64,000 nucleotides of DNA from DATKHR01 sp036557365 (GTDB lineage: Bacteria > Acidobacteriota > Vicinamibacteria > Vicinamibacterales > CAVVIG01), in the NCBI GenBank assembly GCA_036557365.1, contig DATBHR010000043.1, forward strand, positions 32,332 to 96,331, written 5' to 3'. Shown here in pieces: positions 18,300 through 26,037 of this stretch; position 1 is the stretch's first letter, and each line of letters starts with the position of its first letter. The translations under genes and the position numbers were made by a program. The notes beneath the pieces are model-generated. The model saw only the letters and a program-made list of their open reading frames with translations, made no database searches and was not told the origin of the DNA.

Positions 18300-20324
18300 T
18301 CATGCCGACGCGCCGGCGTGCCTCATCGACACGACTTCAATCGCCCGCTTGATGACCGCGAGTCCCTCGCGCAGCATGTCCTCCGGCATCACGAGCGGCG
18401 GAAGGAGTCGTACGCAGTTGCTGTACATACCCGCGCGCATTGCGATCACGCCGCCGGCGACGACCTCGCGCACGACTTGCAGTGTTTGTTCAGGCGCAGC
18501 GGGCTGCTTCGACTCACGATCGCGGACGAACTCCGCCAGCATCATCGGACCCAGGCCGCGCACATCGCCGACGATCGGGAACGCCGCCTGCCACTTCTCC
18601 ATGTCCTCGCGCATGATCTCGCCGAGCCTGCGCGCGTGTGCGAGGAATTCCGGCTGACGAATCAGGTTCACCGCCTCGATCGCCGCCGCACACGCGACGG
18701 GACTGCCGCCGTAGGTCCCGCCAACTCCGCCGACCTGGGCTGAGTCCATGACGTCGGCCAACCCGGTGACCGCGGCGATCGGCATCCCGGCGCCGAGAGA
18801 CTTCGCGGTGACGACGAGATCGGGAACCACGTCGGCGTGTTCGATCGCGAAGAGGCGTCCGGTCCGGCCCATGCCGCACTGGACTTCGTCGGCGATCATC
18901 ACGATGCCGTGTTCCGTGCACAGTTCCCGGATGCTCCGCAGGAACAGCGCGGGTACGGGCACGAAACCGGCCTCACCCTGCACGGGCTCGATGATGACGG
19001 CTGCGACCGCCTTCGGATCGACCTGCGCGACGAATGCGTGACGCAGTTGTCGCACGGTCAGGTCCAGATATTCCGCTTCACTCAGCTGCGGCGGACGGCG
19101 ATAGAGATCGGGTACGGGCAAGCGAACGATCTCGGGCGCGAACGGACCGAAGCCGCTCTTGAACAGCCCGTACTTGCTCGTGAGGCTGAGCGTCAGCAGC
19201 GTGCGTCCGTGGTAACCGCCCTCGAAACACACGACCGCCGCGCGTCCGGTGTACTTGCGCGCCAGCTTGACGGCATTCTCGACGCCCTCGGCGCCGCTGT
19301 TCGCGAAGATGGTCTTCTTGCGGAAGCTGCCCGGCGTCAGCTCGTTCAGCATCTCCGCGAGGCGGACGTATGGCTCGTACGTCGTCACGAGCGCGCTGGG
19401 ATGCACGTACGTCGCGGCTTGCCGCTGGATCGCCGTCACGACCGCAGGATGACAGTGGCCGACCGCGAGCATCCCGATGCCGCCGGCAAAGTCGATGAAC
19501 GTGTTGCCGTCGACGTCGAACACCAATCCGCCGTCCGCGCGTTCGACGACGACGTCGGTGGCGCGGCCGAGACCGGCGGGCGTCGCGGCAGCGCGTCGCG
19601 CGAGGAGATTTCGTGCGCGGGGGCCGGGTACGTCGCCGTTCAATCTGATGTAGGACATCGCATGCTTTCGTGAGGCACCGCGCACGGGCTTGTCGGCTCC
19701 TAGCACGAGGAGGACGCTGTAGTTGTCGGACGCCGGATCGTTCAGGTAGTTCGCGAGCAGCGCGCGGGGCTCGAACCCGACGCCGATCTGCATCGACAGC
19801 GTCGAGTCCCTGATGCGGCCCGCGACCACGCCGTCGTAGTAATCCTGCGCGGACATGCGATCCTTGACGGCGCCGTAGTCGCGAATCATCCCCGCCGTGA
19901 CCTGGCCTTTCAACCCGAGACGCCACACGACTTCCTGCCGCGCGGCGTAGAGCGCCGTGCCGAGTCCGTGTCCGCGATAGGCGGGATCGATGCCGACGTC
20001 GGCACCGTAGAGCCACGACCCGTTCGGCGCGTGCGACGTCAGCCACCCGCCCTGAATGACATCGGCGAACGTATGGCCGACATGTTCGAAGTCAAAGTCG
20101 AGACGCAGCGTCGTCGTGGCGCCGACGACCGTGTCGCCGTCGAGGACGACGAACTGCCCGTCCGGAAACAGTTCGAGATGCTTCAGGTAGTGACGCGCCT
20201 TGAATCGTTCGGCGTCGTCGAGCGTCGGGAAGCAGGTGCGCTGCAGCTCTTCAAGCTGCGACGCAAACTCGGGCTTCGTGTGCAGGACGACGAGCCCGTC
20301 GGCGAGTTTCCGGTAGTACCACAT
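18300..20324 (-). CDS. Fusion of a GNAT acetyltransferase and a class III (GABA-type) aminotransferase
   Basis: 674 residues. The first ~215 are a GNAT domain (VVGATTTLRLDF; VGIDPAYRGHGLGTALY with the acetyl-CoA RGxGLG loop). Its tail (GRIRDSTLSMQIGVGFEPR) resembles GNAT domains found fused to nitrilases. From about residue 225 it is a fold-type I PLP aminotransferase: FANSGAEGVENAVKLARKY, GGYHGRTLL, IIEPVQGEAGF, IADEVQCGMGRTG, and the PLP lysine at about 508 (VTAKSLGAGMP). Known class III enzymes move an omega-amino group (GABA, ornithine, putrescine). The GNAT half might acetylate the same amine or product. It lies 6 bases after the separate gabT-like gene. No internal start with a good binding site separates the halves. 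Confidence 0.88.
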   Translation of the reverse strand: MWYYRKLADGLVVLHTKPEFASQLEELQRTCFPTLDDAERFKARHYLKHLELFPDGQFVVLDGDTVVGATTTLRLDFDFEHVGHTFADVIQGGWLTSHAPNGSWLYGADVGIDPAYRGHGLGTALYAARQEVVWRLGLKGQVTAGMIRDYGAVKDRMSAQDYYDGVVAGRIRDSTLSMQIGVGFEPRALLANYLNDPASDNYSVLLVLGADKPVRGASRKHAMSYIRLNGDVPGPRARNLLARRAAATPAGLGRATDVVVERADGGLVFDVDGNTFIDFAGGIGMLAVGHCHPAVVTAIQRQAATYVHPSALVTTYEPYVRLAEMLNELTPGSFRKKTIFANSGAEGVENAVKLARKYTGRAAVVCFEGGYHGRTLLTLSLTSKYGLFKSGFGPFAPEIVRLPVPDLYRRPPQLSEAEYLDLTVRQLRHAFVAQVDPKAVAAVIIEPVQGEAGFVPVPALFLRSIRELCTEHGIVMIADEVQCGMGRTGRLFAIEHADVVPDLVVTAKSLGAGMPIAAVTGLADVMDSAQVGGVGGTYGGSPVACAAAIEAVNLIRQPEFLAHARRLGEIMREDMEKWQAAFPIVGDVRGLGPMMLAEFVRDRESKQPAAPEQTLQVVREVVAGGVIAMRAGMYSNCVRLLPPLVMPEDMLREGLAVIKRAIEVVSMRHAGASA

Positions 20325-20330
20325 GGACGA

Positions 20331-21680
20331 TCAGCGCGCGGTCGCGTGCGCGGGCAGCGACTGGAAGCAGGACGCGAGCACGTCGAGACCTTCACGCAGC
20401 TCGTCGTCCGCGATCGACAGCGGCGTCAGGAATCGAATCACGTTTCCAAACGTCCCGGAGGGAATCAGCAGGACGCCGCGCTGGTAGGCGAGCCGGACGA
20501 TGTCCTCGGTCTCGTGCTTCGCGGGTTCGCGTGTCTCGCGGTTCACGACCAGCTCGAGCCCGACCATGGCACCCAGCCGGCGGATGTCGCCGATGAGCGC
20601 GGACGATCGCGCCCACTCACGCGCACGAGCCTCGATCTGGGCGCCGATCGACTCGCTGCGACGCAGCAGTTCGCCCGACTCGAACAGATCCAGCACCGCG
20701 TGCGCGGCGGCGCACGCAAGCGGATTGCCGCCGTAGGTGCCACCAAGACCGCCTTCGATCGGTCCGTCCATCAATTCCGCGCGACCGACGACCGCGGCGA
20801 GCGGCAGCCCTGCCGCGAGCGACTTCGCCGTCACGAGCAGATCGGGTTCGACGCCTTCGTGCTCGCAGGCAAACAGGCGACCGGTGCGACCGAAGCCGGT
20901 CTGCACCTCGTCGGCGATCAACAGGATGCCGTGGCGACGACAGAGCGCAGCGAGCCTCGACAGATATCCACGTGGCGGGACGACGAATCCGCCTTCGCCG
21001 AGTACCGGTTCGACGACGACCGCGGCGATGCTGCGCGGGTCGGCGTGGCGCTTGAACTGCCGCTCGATCTCGTCGACGCACGCGAACTCGCACGACGGGA
21101 ACTCGGCGCTGTATGCGCAGCGATAGCAATAGCCGTAGGGGACGCGCATCACGCCGGTGACGAAGGGTGCAAAGCCGACCTTGTACGGCGTCACCTTGCT
21201 CGTCAGCGAGAGCGCCAGCAGCGTGCGGCCGTGAAAGCCGTCCTCGAAGCAAAGGACGCCGGGCCGGCCCGTCGCGTGACGCGCGATCTTGACGGCGTTT
21301 TCGATCGCTTCCGCGCCGCTGTTGACGAACAGCGTCTTCTTCGCGAAGCTGCCCGGCGAAAGCTTGGCCAGGCGCTCCGCCAGCGCCACGTAGGATTCGT
21401 ACGGCAGGACCGAAAAGCCGACGTGCGTGAAACGATCGACCTGACCGTGCAGCGCCGCCAGAACGGACGGCGTGGAATGGCCGACGTTCATCACGCCGAT
21501 GCCCCCGGCAAAATCGAGATACACGTTGCCGTCGACGTCGGTCACGCGCGCACCGTCGGCAGACGCAGCGAACACCGGCACGGAATGCGCCGTCCCACGC
21601 GGTACAGCGGCCTCGCGGCGCTTCATCAGCGCGCGCGACTGCGGACCCGGAATTTCCGTGCGGAGATTGATCGCGCTCAT
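20331..21680 (-). CDS. gabT: 4-aminobutyrate-type class III aminotransferase
   Basis: 449 residues from the ATG at 21680 (a TTG two codons upstream is also possible). Full-length PLP enzyme: FVNSGAEAIENAVKIARHA, DGFHGRTLLALSLTSK, VVEPVLGEGGF, IADEVQTGFGRTG, PLP lysine at about 286 (VTAKSLAAGLP), and GGTYGGNPLACAAA. The pattern is that of GabT/PuuE enzymes, which convert 4-aminobutyrate plus 2-oxoglutarate to succinate semialdehyde plus glutamate. The substrate could also be another omega-amino acid or diamine. It is the first gene of the five-gene operon and faces the MerR-XRE-cupin regulator; a shared 18-bp element lies inside its promoter. Resemblance to the aminotransferase half of the next gene suggests an old duplication. 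Confidence 0.87.
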   Translation of the reverse strand: MSAINLRTEIPGPQSRALMKRREAAVPRGTAHSVPVFAASADGARVTDVDGNVYLDFAGGIGVMNVGHSTPSVLAALHGQVDRFTHVGFSVLPYESYVALAERLAKLSPGSFAKKTLFVNSGAEAIENAVKIARHATGRPGVLCFEDGFHGRTLLALSLTSKVTPYKVGFAPFVTGVMRVPYGYCYRCAYSAEFPSCEFACVDEIERQFKRHADPRSIAAVVVEPVLGEGGFVVPPRGYLSRLAALCRRHGILLIADEVQTGFGRTGRLFACEHEGVEPDLLVTAKSLAAGLPLAAVVGRAELMDGPIEGGLGGTYGGNPLACAAAHAVLDLFESGELLRRSESIGAQIEARAREWARSSALIGDIRRLGAMVGLELVVNRETREPAKHETEDIVRLAYQRGVLLIPSGTFGNVIRFLTPLSIADDELREGLDVLASCFQSLPAHATAR

Positions 21681-21728
21681 GGGCAAATCGGTCGGGACGC
21701 GATGGTCAGCGTCGGCATGCGAAGCGCT

Positions 21729-21759
21729 CTTCTACTAAAGGCATGTACTGTTGTCAATA
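21729..21759 (-). promoter_or_regulatory. Promoter of the aminotransferase operon with shared element, copy B
   Basis: On the minus strand: TTGACA 21757-21752, 17-base spacer, TAGAAG 21734-21729. The shared element (plus strand CATGTACTGTTGTCAATA, 21742-21759) covers the -35 and reaches into the spacer. It lies between the divergent operon and the regulator gene, where an autoregulatory operator would be expected. Confidence 0.6.
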
Positions 21760-21812
21760 TTCTGCGCCGATTTCGACGCCTCGTGCAGCTGGAGTAGCAT
21801 GAGCGCGCCACC

Positions 21813-22640
21813 ATGAAAAAACGATCGCAGCCGGCCCGCCGCCGCAGCGGTGCGCGCGTCGGCCTGCTGACCGTCAGCGAGACGGCCCGCATTCTCGGCG
21901 TCAGCCCGTCCACGCTGCGTCTCTGGGAAAACGTCGGCCTCATCACGCCCGCACGCAGCAACGGCCGGTACCGGTTGTACGGCCCCGAACTGCTCGACGT
22001 ACTCAAGCGCATCAAGTATCTCCGCGACGTCAAGCAGCTGAACCTCCCCGGCATCCGTCAGATGCTCGGAAAGACCATCAAAGGGCGCGTCAACAGCGCG
22101 CGGCCGACGGATCTCGGTCCGAAGCTGCGCCGACTGCGCAAGCGGGCGGACCTGGGCGTCGTCGAAGCGGCAAAACGCGCAAAGATATCCGCCGGCTTTC
22201 TCAGCGCCATCGAGCTGTCGCGTGCGAACCCCTCCGTCGCGACGCTTCAGCGACTCTCTGCGGCATATGGCACGACGACGCTCGACTTCTTCGATCGGCC
22301 GAAGCGCACGAACCATCTGGTCCGTCCGAAGGACCGGCGCGTCCTGCAGACGCAGTCCGGCGTCAGGATCGAGCATCTGTCCATCGGCGCCACGCTCCTC
22401 GAAACCCAGATCTTCCGCGTGCAACCGGGCGCGGGAAGCGATGGGTCGTACTCGCATCAGGGCGAGGAGTTCATCTACATGATGTCGGGAACGCTCGAAA
22501 TCTGGCTCGACGAGCTCGAGTGCCAGACCCTCCATGAGGGAGACGGCTTCTGGTTCGAGAGCACCGTCGGCCACCGCTGGTACAACCCGTCAAACGAGGA
22601 CGCCGTCCTGCTGTGGGTGAATACGCCGCCGACGTTCTGA
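21813..22640 (+). CDS. Three-domain regulator: MerR-type HTH + XRE-type HTH + cupin
   Basis: 275 residues. A winged MerR helix-turn-helix at about 17-85 (LLTVSETARILGVSPSTLRL; GRYRLYGPELLDVLKRIKYL) is followed by an XRE helix-turn-helix at about 100-160 (LRRLRKRADLGVVEAAKRA; ISAGFLSAIELSRANPSVAT). A cupin sensor barrel spans about 190-272 (SHQGEEFIYMMSGTLEIWLD; GDGFWFESTVGHRWYNPSNE). XRE plus cupin is the architecture of PuuR-like regulators of putrescine and amino acid use; an added MerR domain is unusual. It is divergent from the gabT operon, and three copies of one 18-bp motif lie at amine-related promoters nearby. It is the obvious candidate to bind them and to sense an amine, aldehyde or acid in the cupin. 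No strong binding site precedes the ATG. Confidence 0.88.
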   Translation: MKKRSQPARRRSGARVGLLTVSETARILGVSPSTLRLWENVGLITPARSNGRYRLYGPELLDVLKRIKYLRDVKQLNLPGIRQMLGKTIKGRVNSARPTDLGPKLRRLRKRADLGVVEAAKRAKISAGFLSAIELSRANPSVATLQRLSAAYGTTTLDFFDRPKRTNHLVRPKDRRVLQTQSGVRIEHLSIGATLLETQIFRVQPGAGSDGSYSHQGEEFIYMMSGTLEIWLDELECQTLHEGDGFWFESTVGHRWYNPSNEDAVLLWVNTPPTF

Positions 22641-22658
22641 AGTCAGCGGACTGACACC

Positions 22659-24374
22659 CTACTTGCTCTCCTCAGCGAACCAGTTCATGTAGAGCGGCAC
22701 GGTGACGAGCAGGTGCGCGCGCGCGCGAAGCGGCTTCGTGCCGGGGAACTCCGCGACGACCCACACGTCGCCGACGTTGTTGCGGTTGCCAGAGCGTTTG
22801 GGATTGGGACCGTCGAGATTCGGCGTGAACAAACCGTTCTGATCCACCGTCCCGACGAACTGCACGTCATCGTCGTTGAATGTCGTCGGATACTCTTCGA
22901 GCGACCAGCTGACGTTCACGAATCCGAGATCGAGATCGTCGGCGGTGTCGGGCTTGCCGTCGGGACCGTAGTTCACGCCGACAGCCTCGAACTGCTGCAC
23001 CTGTTTCGGGAACACCGCGCCGCCGACTCGAGCCAGGCCTGACTCCGGCAACACCTTGATGCCGTCGATCTTGTCGTAGACGACGAGCAGCGCGGGTTTT
23101 ACGGCACCCGCGATCGAGCCGTCGCGCGCGCCGACCGGTGCGGTCGCGGCGACGTCAACGTCCACGGCCACTTCCTCCGGCGCAGCGCTGACGACCTTCG
23201 TGACCGTGACGCCAGGCCCGAACGCGACATCCTCCGGCCGCACCTGCGACGGCAAATTCGCGCCGAAGATGCGGACGCGCTGCGCGGTTGCGCCCGTCTT
23301 CAGTGCGGTCACGCTGGCGCCGAGGACCGTCGGCTCCGTGAGGCGCGTCAGCGTCACATCCAGCCCGGTTTCGTCGTACGCACCGCTGAACCAGCGTCCC
23401 CACATCTGCTTCCAGTCGCGCTCGATGAACAGAACTTCGCGCCAGTCGTTCGACCGTCCGCGCCACTGATAACCGGTATAGACGAGCGCTTTGCCGCTGC
23501 GCGTGATCGTCTCGCCGGTGCGGGTGACGGTCAGGTGCGTCTCGGTGGTGAAGTTTTCGGGCGAGGACGAATCGGCAGTCACGGTCATCACGCCGACGAC
23601 TGGTCCTTTGCCTATCTCCGATCCAGCCACTGCCCAGCGGCCCGCGAGCTTCGGCGGCTGCATCGCGGCGGTCCACGCAGACCACTCGGGTGTGTTGAGC
23701 GGAAACGTCTTCGTCAGGTGCTCGATCGCGCGATCGACCGGATTGCGATCGTCCGGCGGATTTCCATCGGCGCCGGTCTGCGTGGCTCTCGCCGCACGAC
23801 CTCCGCGTCCGTTCGATCGCATGAAGCCCTGGCCGCCGTTCATCGGCTGCGTGTCCACGAGCGGGTAGTAGCCGCGGTGCATGCTGATGAGCAGCTGCCA
23901 CTCTTCCTTCGTGCGACGTTCGCTGAGCACACGACCGATGGAATGACACGACGAACAGAGGTTCGATGTCGTCTCGTCGGCGGTGTAACTGAAGTCGACC
24001 GTCCGACGTTCCTCTTCGAATGCGATGGGGCGCAGCTCCTCGGGCGCAAGGCCTTGGTGGTCGGCGAGGTATTTCAGGATGTTGCGCGCGTCCTCCGGCG
24101 ACAGCGTCACGTGATTGAGCGCGATCATCCGTTTGATGGTGCGCTCCCAGTTTTCGGGCGTCGCGCGCCGGTACGAGATGCGCGTCATCAGGTTCTTGGC
24201 GTCCGGCCGGTGACAGCCGCCGCACCGTTGCCGCACGAGCGCGCTCTCGACGGGAATGCCTTCGGCAACGTTGACGAGGTCCTGCTTGGCGGGAGCGGGG
24301 TTCTGCGCTGCGCCCCACGTGGAGAAGCCACAGATCGCCAGAATGGATGTCAGCACCAGTTGTTTCATCGCCAT
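22659..24374 (-). CDS. qhpA: Quinohemoprotein amine dehydrogenase alpha subunit-like dihaem protein
   Basis: 571 residues with a signal peptide (LVLTSILAICGFSTWGAA). Two c-type haem sites lie in the N-terminal third: CGGCH at 51-55 and CSSCH at 140-144. The rest is beta-rich, ending in RARAHLLVTVPLYMNWF, as in the alpha subunit of quinohemoprotein amine dehydrogenase. That enzyme is periplasmic and oxidises primary amines with a CTQ cofactor held in a separate gamma subunit. No beta (propeller) or gamma subunit, nor the radical-SAM maturation gene, is seen in this window, so the protein may work with distant partners or only as an electron carrier. The promoter carries copy C of the shared element. 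It converges on the regulator gene with an 18-base gap. Confidence 0.72.
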   Translation of the reverse strand: MAMKQLVLTSILAICGFSTWGAAQNPAPAKQDLVNVAEGIPVESALVRQRCGGCHRPDAKNLMTRISYRRATPENWERTIKRMIALNHVTLSPEDARNILKYLADHQGLAPEELRPIAFEEERRTVDFSYTADETTSNLCSSCHSIGRVLSERRTKEEWQLLISMHRGYYPLVDTQPMNGGQGFMRSNGRGGRAARATQTGADGNPPDDRNPVDRAIEHLTKTFPLNTPEWSAWTAAMQPPKLAGRWAVAGSEIGKGPVVGVMTVTADSSSPENFTTETHLTVTRTGETITRSGKALVYTGYQWRGRSNDWREVLFIERDWKQMWGRWFSGAYDETGLDVTLTRLTEPTVLGASVTALKTGATAQRVRIFGANLPSQVRPEDVAFGPGVTVTKVVSAAPEEVAVDVDVAATAPVGARDGSIAGAVKPALLVVYDKIDGIKVLPESGLARVGGAVFPKQVQQFEAVGVNYGPDGKPDTADDLDLGFVNVSWSLEEYPTTFNDDDVQFVGTVDQNGLFTPNLDGPNPKRSGNRNNVGDVWVVAEFPGTKPLRARAHLLVTVPLYMNWFAEESK

Positions 24375-24407
24375 CTCATGGGAACCGAGGGAAGCAAGCT
24401 GCGCGCA

Positions 24408-24438
24408 TTTCTATCCAAAACATGTAGGGCTGTCAACG
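24408..24438 (-). promoter_or_regulatory. Promoter of the amine dehydrogenase gene with shared element, copy C
   Basis: On the minus strand: TTGACA 24436-24431, 17-base spacer, TAGAAA 24413-24408. The element (plus strand CATGTAGGGCTGTCAACG, 24421-24438) has the same register to the promoter boxes as copy B, which argues for function rather than chance. Confidence 0.6.
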
Positions 24439-24486
24439 CGCGCGGCATCGCGGACGCCAGCCGCTCCGGCGTCCGCCCCCTCGTCG

Positions 24487-24515
24487 TTGACGCTCTGCCG
24501 TTCGGAGCGTAGTAT
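24487..24515 (+). promoter_or_regulatory. Sigma-70-type promoter for the cytochrome/copper protein
   Basis: TTGACG 24487-24492, a 17-base spacer, TAGTAT 24510-24515. The spacer begins and ends in an inverted repeat (CGCTC...GAGCG), a possible operator. It is divergent from the amine dehydrogenase promoter about 50 bases away and lacks the shared 18-bp element. Confidence 0.5.
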
Positions 24516-24597
24516 GCCGAGTCGTCTCTCCGGGTTCCGCTGCAGCCCCTTCGCGGGCTCAGCCTTGGGTTTCGGTTCATTGGACGAAAGAGGACCT

Positions 24598-26034
24598 ATG
24601 AAGCGAGCCGCCGGCCCTGGTTTCATCATCGCGCTCGTCGGCATCAGCACCTTCGTCGCCCACGCCGCGGGCGGCGCTCGACGTGCTGACGCCGCGGCGG
24701 CAACCGTCACCTTCAGTAAAGACGTGGCGCCCATCCTTTATAAGAGCTGCGTCAGCTGTCACCGGACCGGAGAGGTGGCGCCGATGGCGCTGCTGACGTA
24801 CGAGGACGTGCGCCCGTGGTCGAAGTCCATCAGGCGCAAGGTCATGAGCCGCGAGATGCCGCCGTGGGGCGCCGATCCGCACTACGGCAAGTTCGTGGAC
24901 GACCGCAGCCTCAGCGACGCCGAGATCGACACCATCTCGAAGTGGGTGGACGCGGGCGCTCCGAAAGGCAACGACGCCGACCTGCCCGCCGCGCCCACAT
25001 TCAGCAGCACCTGGTCGCACGGCGAACCGGACGTCATCATCGAGATGCCGGTGGACTTCGACATTCCCGCGGAGGGCGAAGTTCCCGTCACCGATTTCTT
25101 CACGAAGACGCCGTTCACGCACGATGTCTACATCAAGGCGCTCGAGGTGCGGCCCAGCACTCCCGGCGTCGTGCACCACGCCGGGCTGTACGTCATCGAT
25201 CGGCTGCCCGAGGGCGCGTCGCTCGTCGGCGGACGGATCGTGGACGCGAGCGGAAAGCCGATGTCGCGCAACCAGGTCGCCCGCGCCAACGGCGGCACGA
25301 CCACGGAGGAGATTCAGAAGCTGCTGTCGTTCGTCCCGGGACGCGGCTACGAGTCGTATCAAGGCGACGCAGGCCAGTTGATCAAGGCCGGCTCCTACAT
25401 CGACTTCTACATGCACTACACGCCGACCGGGACGCCGCAGAAAGATCGATCGCGCCTCGGCCTGTATCTCGCGAAACCCGGACAGGACGTGTCGCATCAG
25501 ATCTACCATTCGTTCAGCGCTGCGGGGCCAACGACCTACATCGTCGAGGGCCAGCCGTACGCGCCCCAGCGGCAGAAGCGCAACGATCCGAACAGTGTGG
25601 AAGGCGGCGTCAACCTGCCGAACATCCCGCCGTACGCGGAGAACTGGAAAGTCGTCAGCATCCACACAATCAGCGAGCCGATCACGCTCTACGGCTTGAC
25701 GCCGCACCTGCACCTGCGCGGCAAGAGCATGAAGTACACGCTGACGCTGCCCGACGGACGCGACGAAGTGCTGCTGGACGTACCGAAGTACGACTTCAAC
25801 TGGCAGCTCTACTACGAGCTCCAGACACCGCGACACATTCCGGCCGGCAGCAAGGTCACGGTCGTGACGTTGTTCGACAACTCCGCGAAGAATCCGTACA
25901 ACCCGGCGCCCGAGAAAGAAGTGTTCTGGTCCGAACAGAGCTGGGACGAGATGTACGCGCCGCAGGCGAGGATTACGGTCGACTCGCGCGATCTTCGCGG
26001 GACGAAGACCGCGGAGCCGCAGCGCGAGCGATAG
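24598..26034 (+). CDS. Exported cytochrome c domain fused to a PHM-like copper monooxygenase-type domain
   Basis: 478 residues from the ATG at 24598 (AGAGGA just upstream), with a signal peptide (GFIIALVGISTFVAHA). One c-haem site, CVSCH, lies about 55 residues in, followed by PWSKSIRRKVMSREMPPW, typical of cytochrome domains attached to copper type II, ascorbate-dependent monooxygenase-like modules. Candidate copper ligands: HHAGLY (about residue 195), YMHYTPTG, and PHLHLRGKSMKYTL near residue 375, where the family has its HxH pair. Many acidobacterial and planctomycete proteins have this layout, and to my knowledge their reaction is not established. It is divergent from the amine dehydrogenase gene and could take part in amine or side-chain oxidation, which is inference. 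Its stop is 3 bases from that of glpD. Confidence 0.75.
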   Translation: MKRAAGPGFIIALVGISTFVAHAAGGARRADAAAATVTFSKDVAPILYKSCVSCHRTGEVAPMALLTYEDVRPWSKSIRRKVMSREMPPWGADPHYGKFVDDRSLSDAEIDTISKWVDAGAPKGNDADLPAAPTFSSTWSHGEPDVIIEMPVDFDIPAEGEVPVTDFFTKTPFTHDVYIKALEVRPSTPGVVHHAGLYVIDRLPEGASLVGGRIVDASGKPMSRNQVARANGGTTTEEIQKLLSFVPGRGYESYQGDAGQLIKAGSYIDFYMHYTPTGTPQKDRSRLGLYLAKPGQDVSHQIYHSFSAAGPTTYIVEGQPYAPQRQKRNDPNSVEGGVNLPNIPPYAENWKVVSIHTISEPITLYGLTPHLHLRGKSMKYTLTLPDGRDEVLLDVPKYDFNWQLYYELQTPRHIPAGSKVTVVTLFDNSAKNPYNPAPEKEVFWSEQSWDEMYAPQARITVDSRDLRGTKTAEPQRER

Positions 26035-26037
26035 TCT

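Noticed and set aside
22642..22655. GTCAG-CGGA-CTGAC as terminator between the regulator and the amine dehydrogenase gene
   Set aside because: A 5-bp stem without T-run is too weak to call, although the convergent position would suit a terminator.
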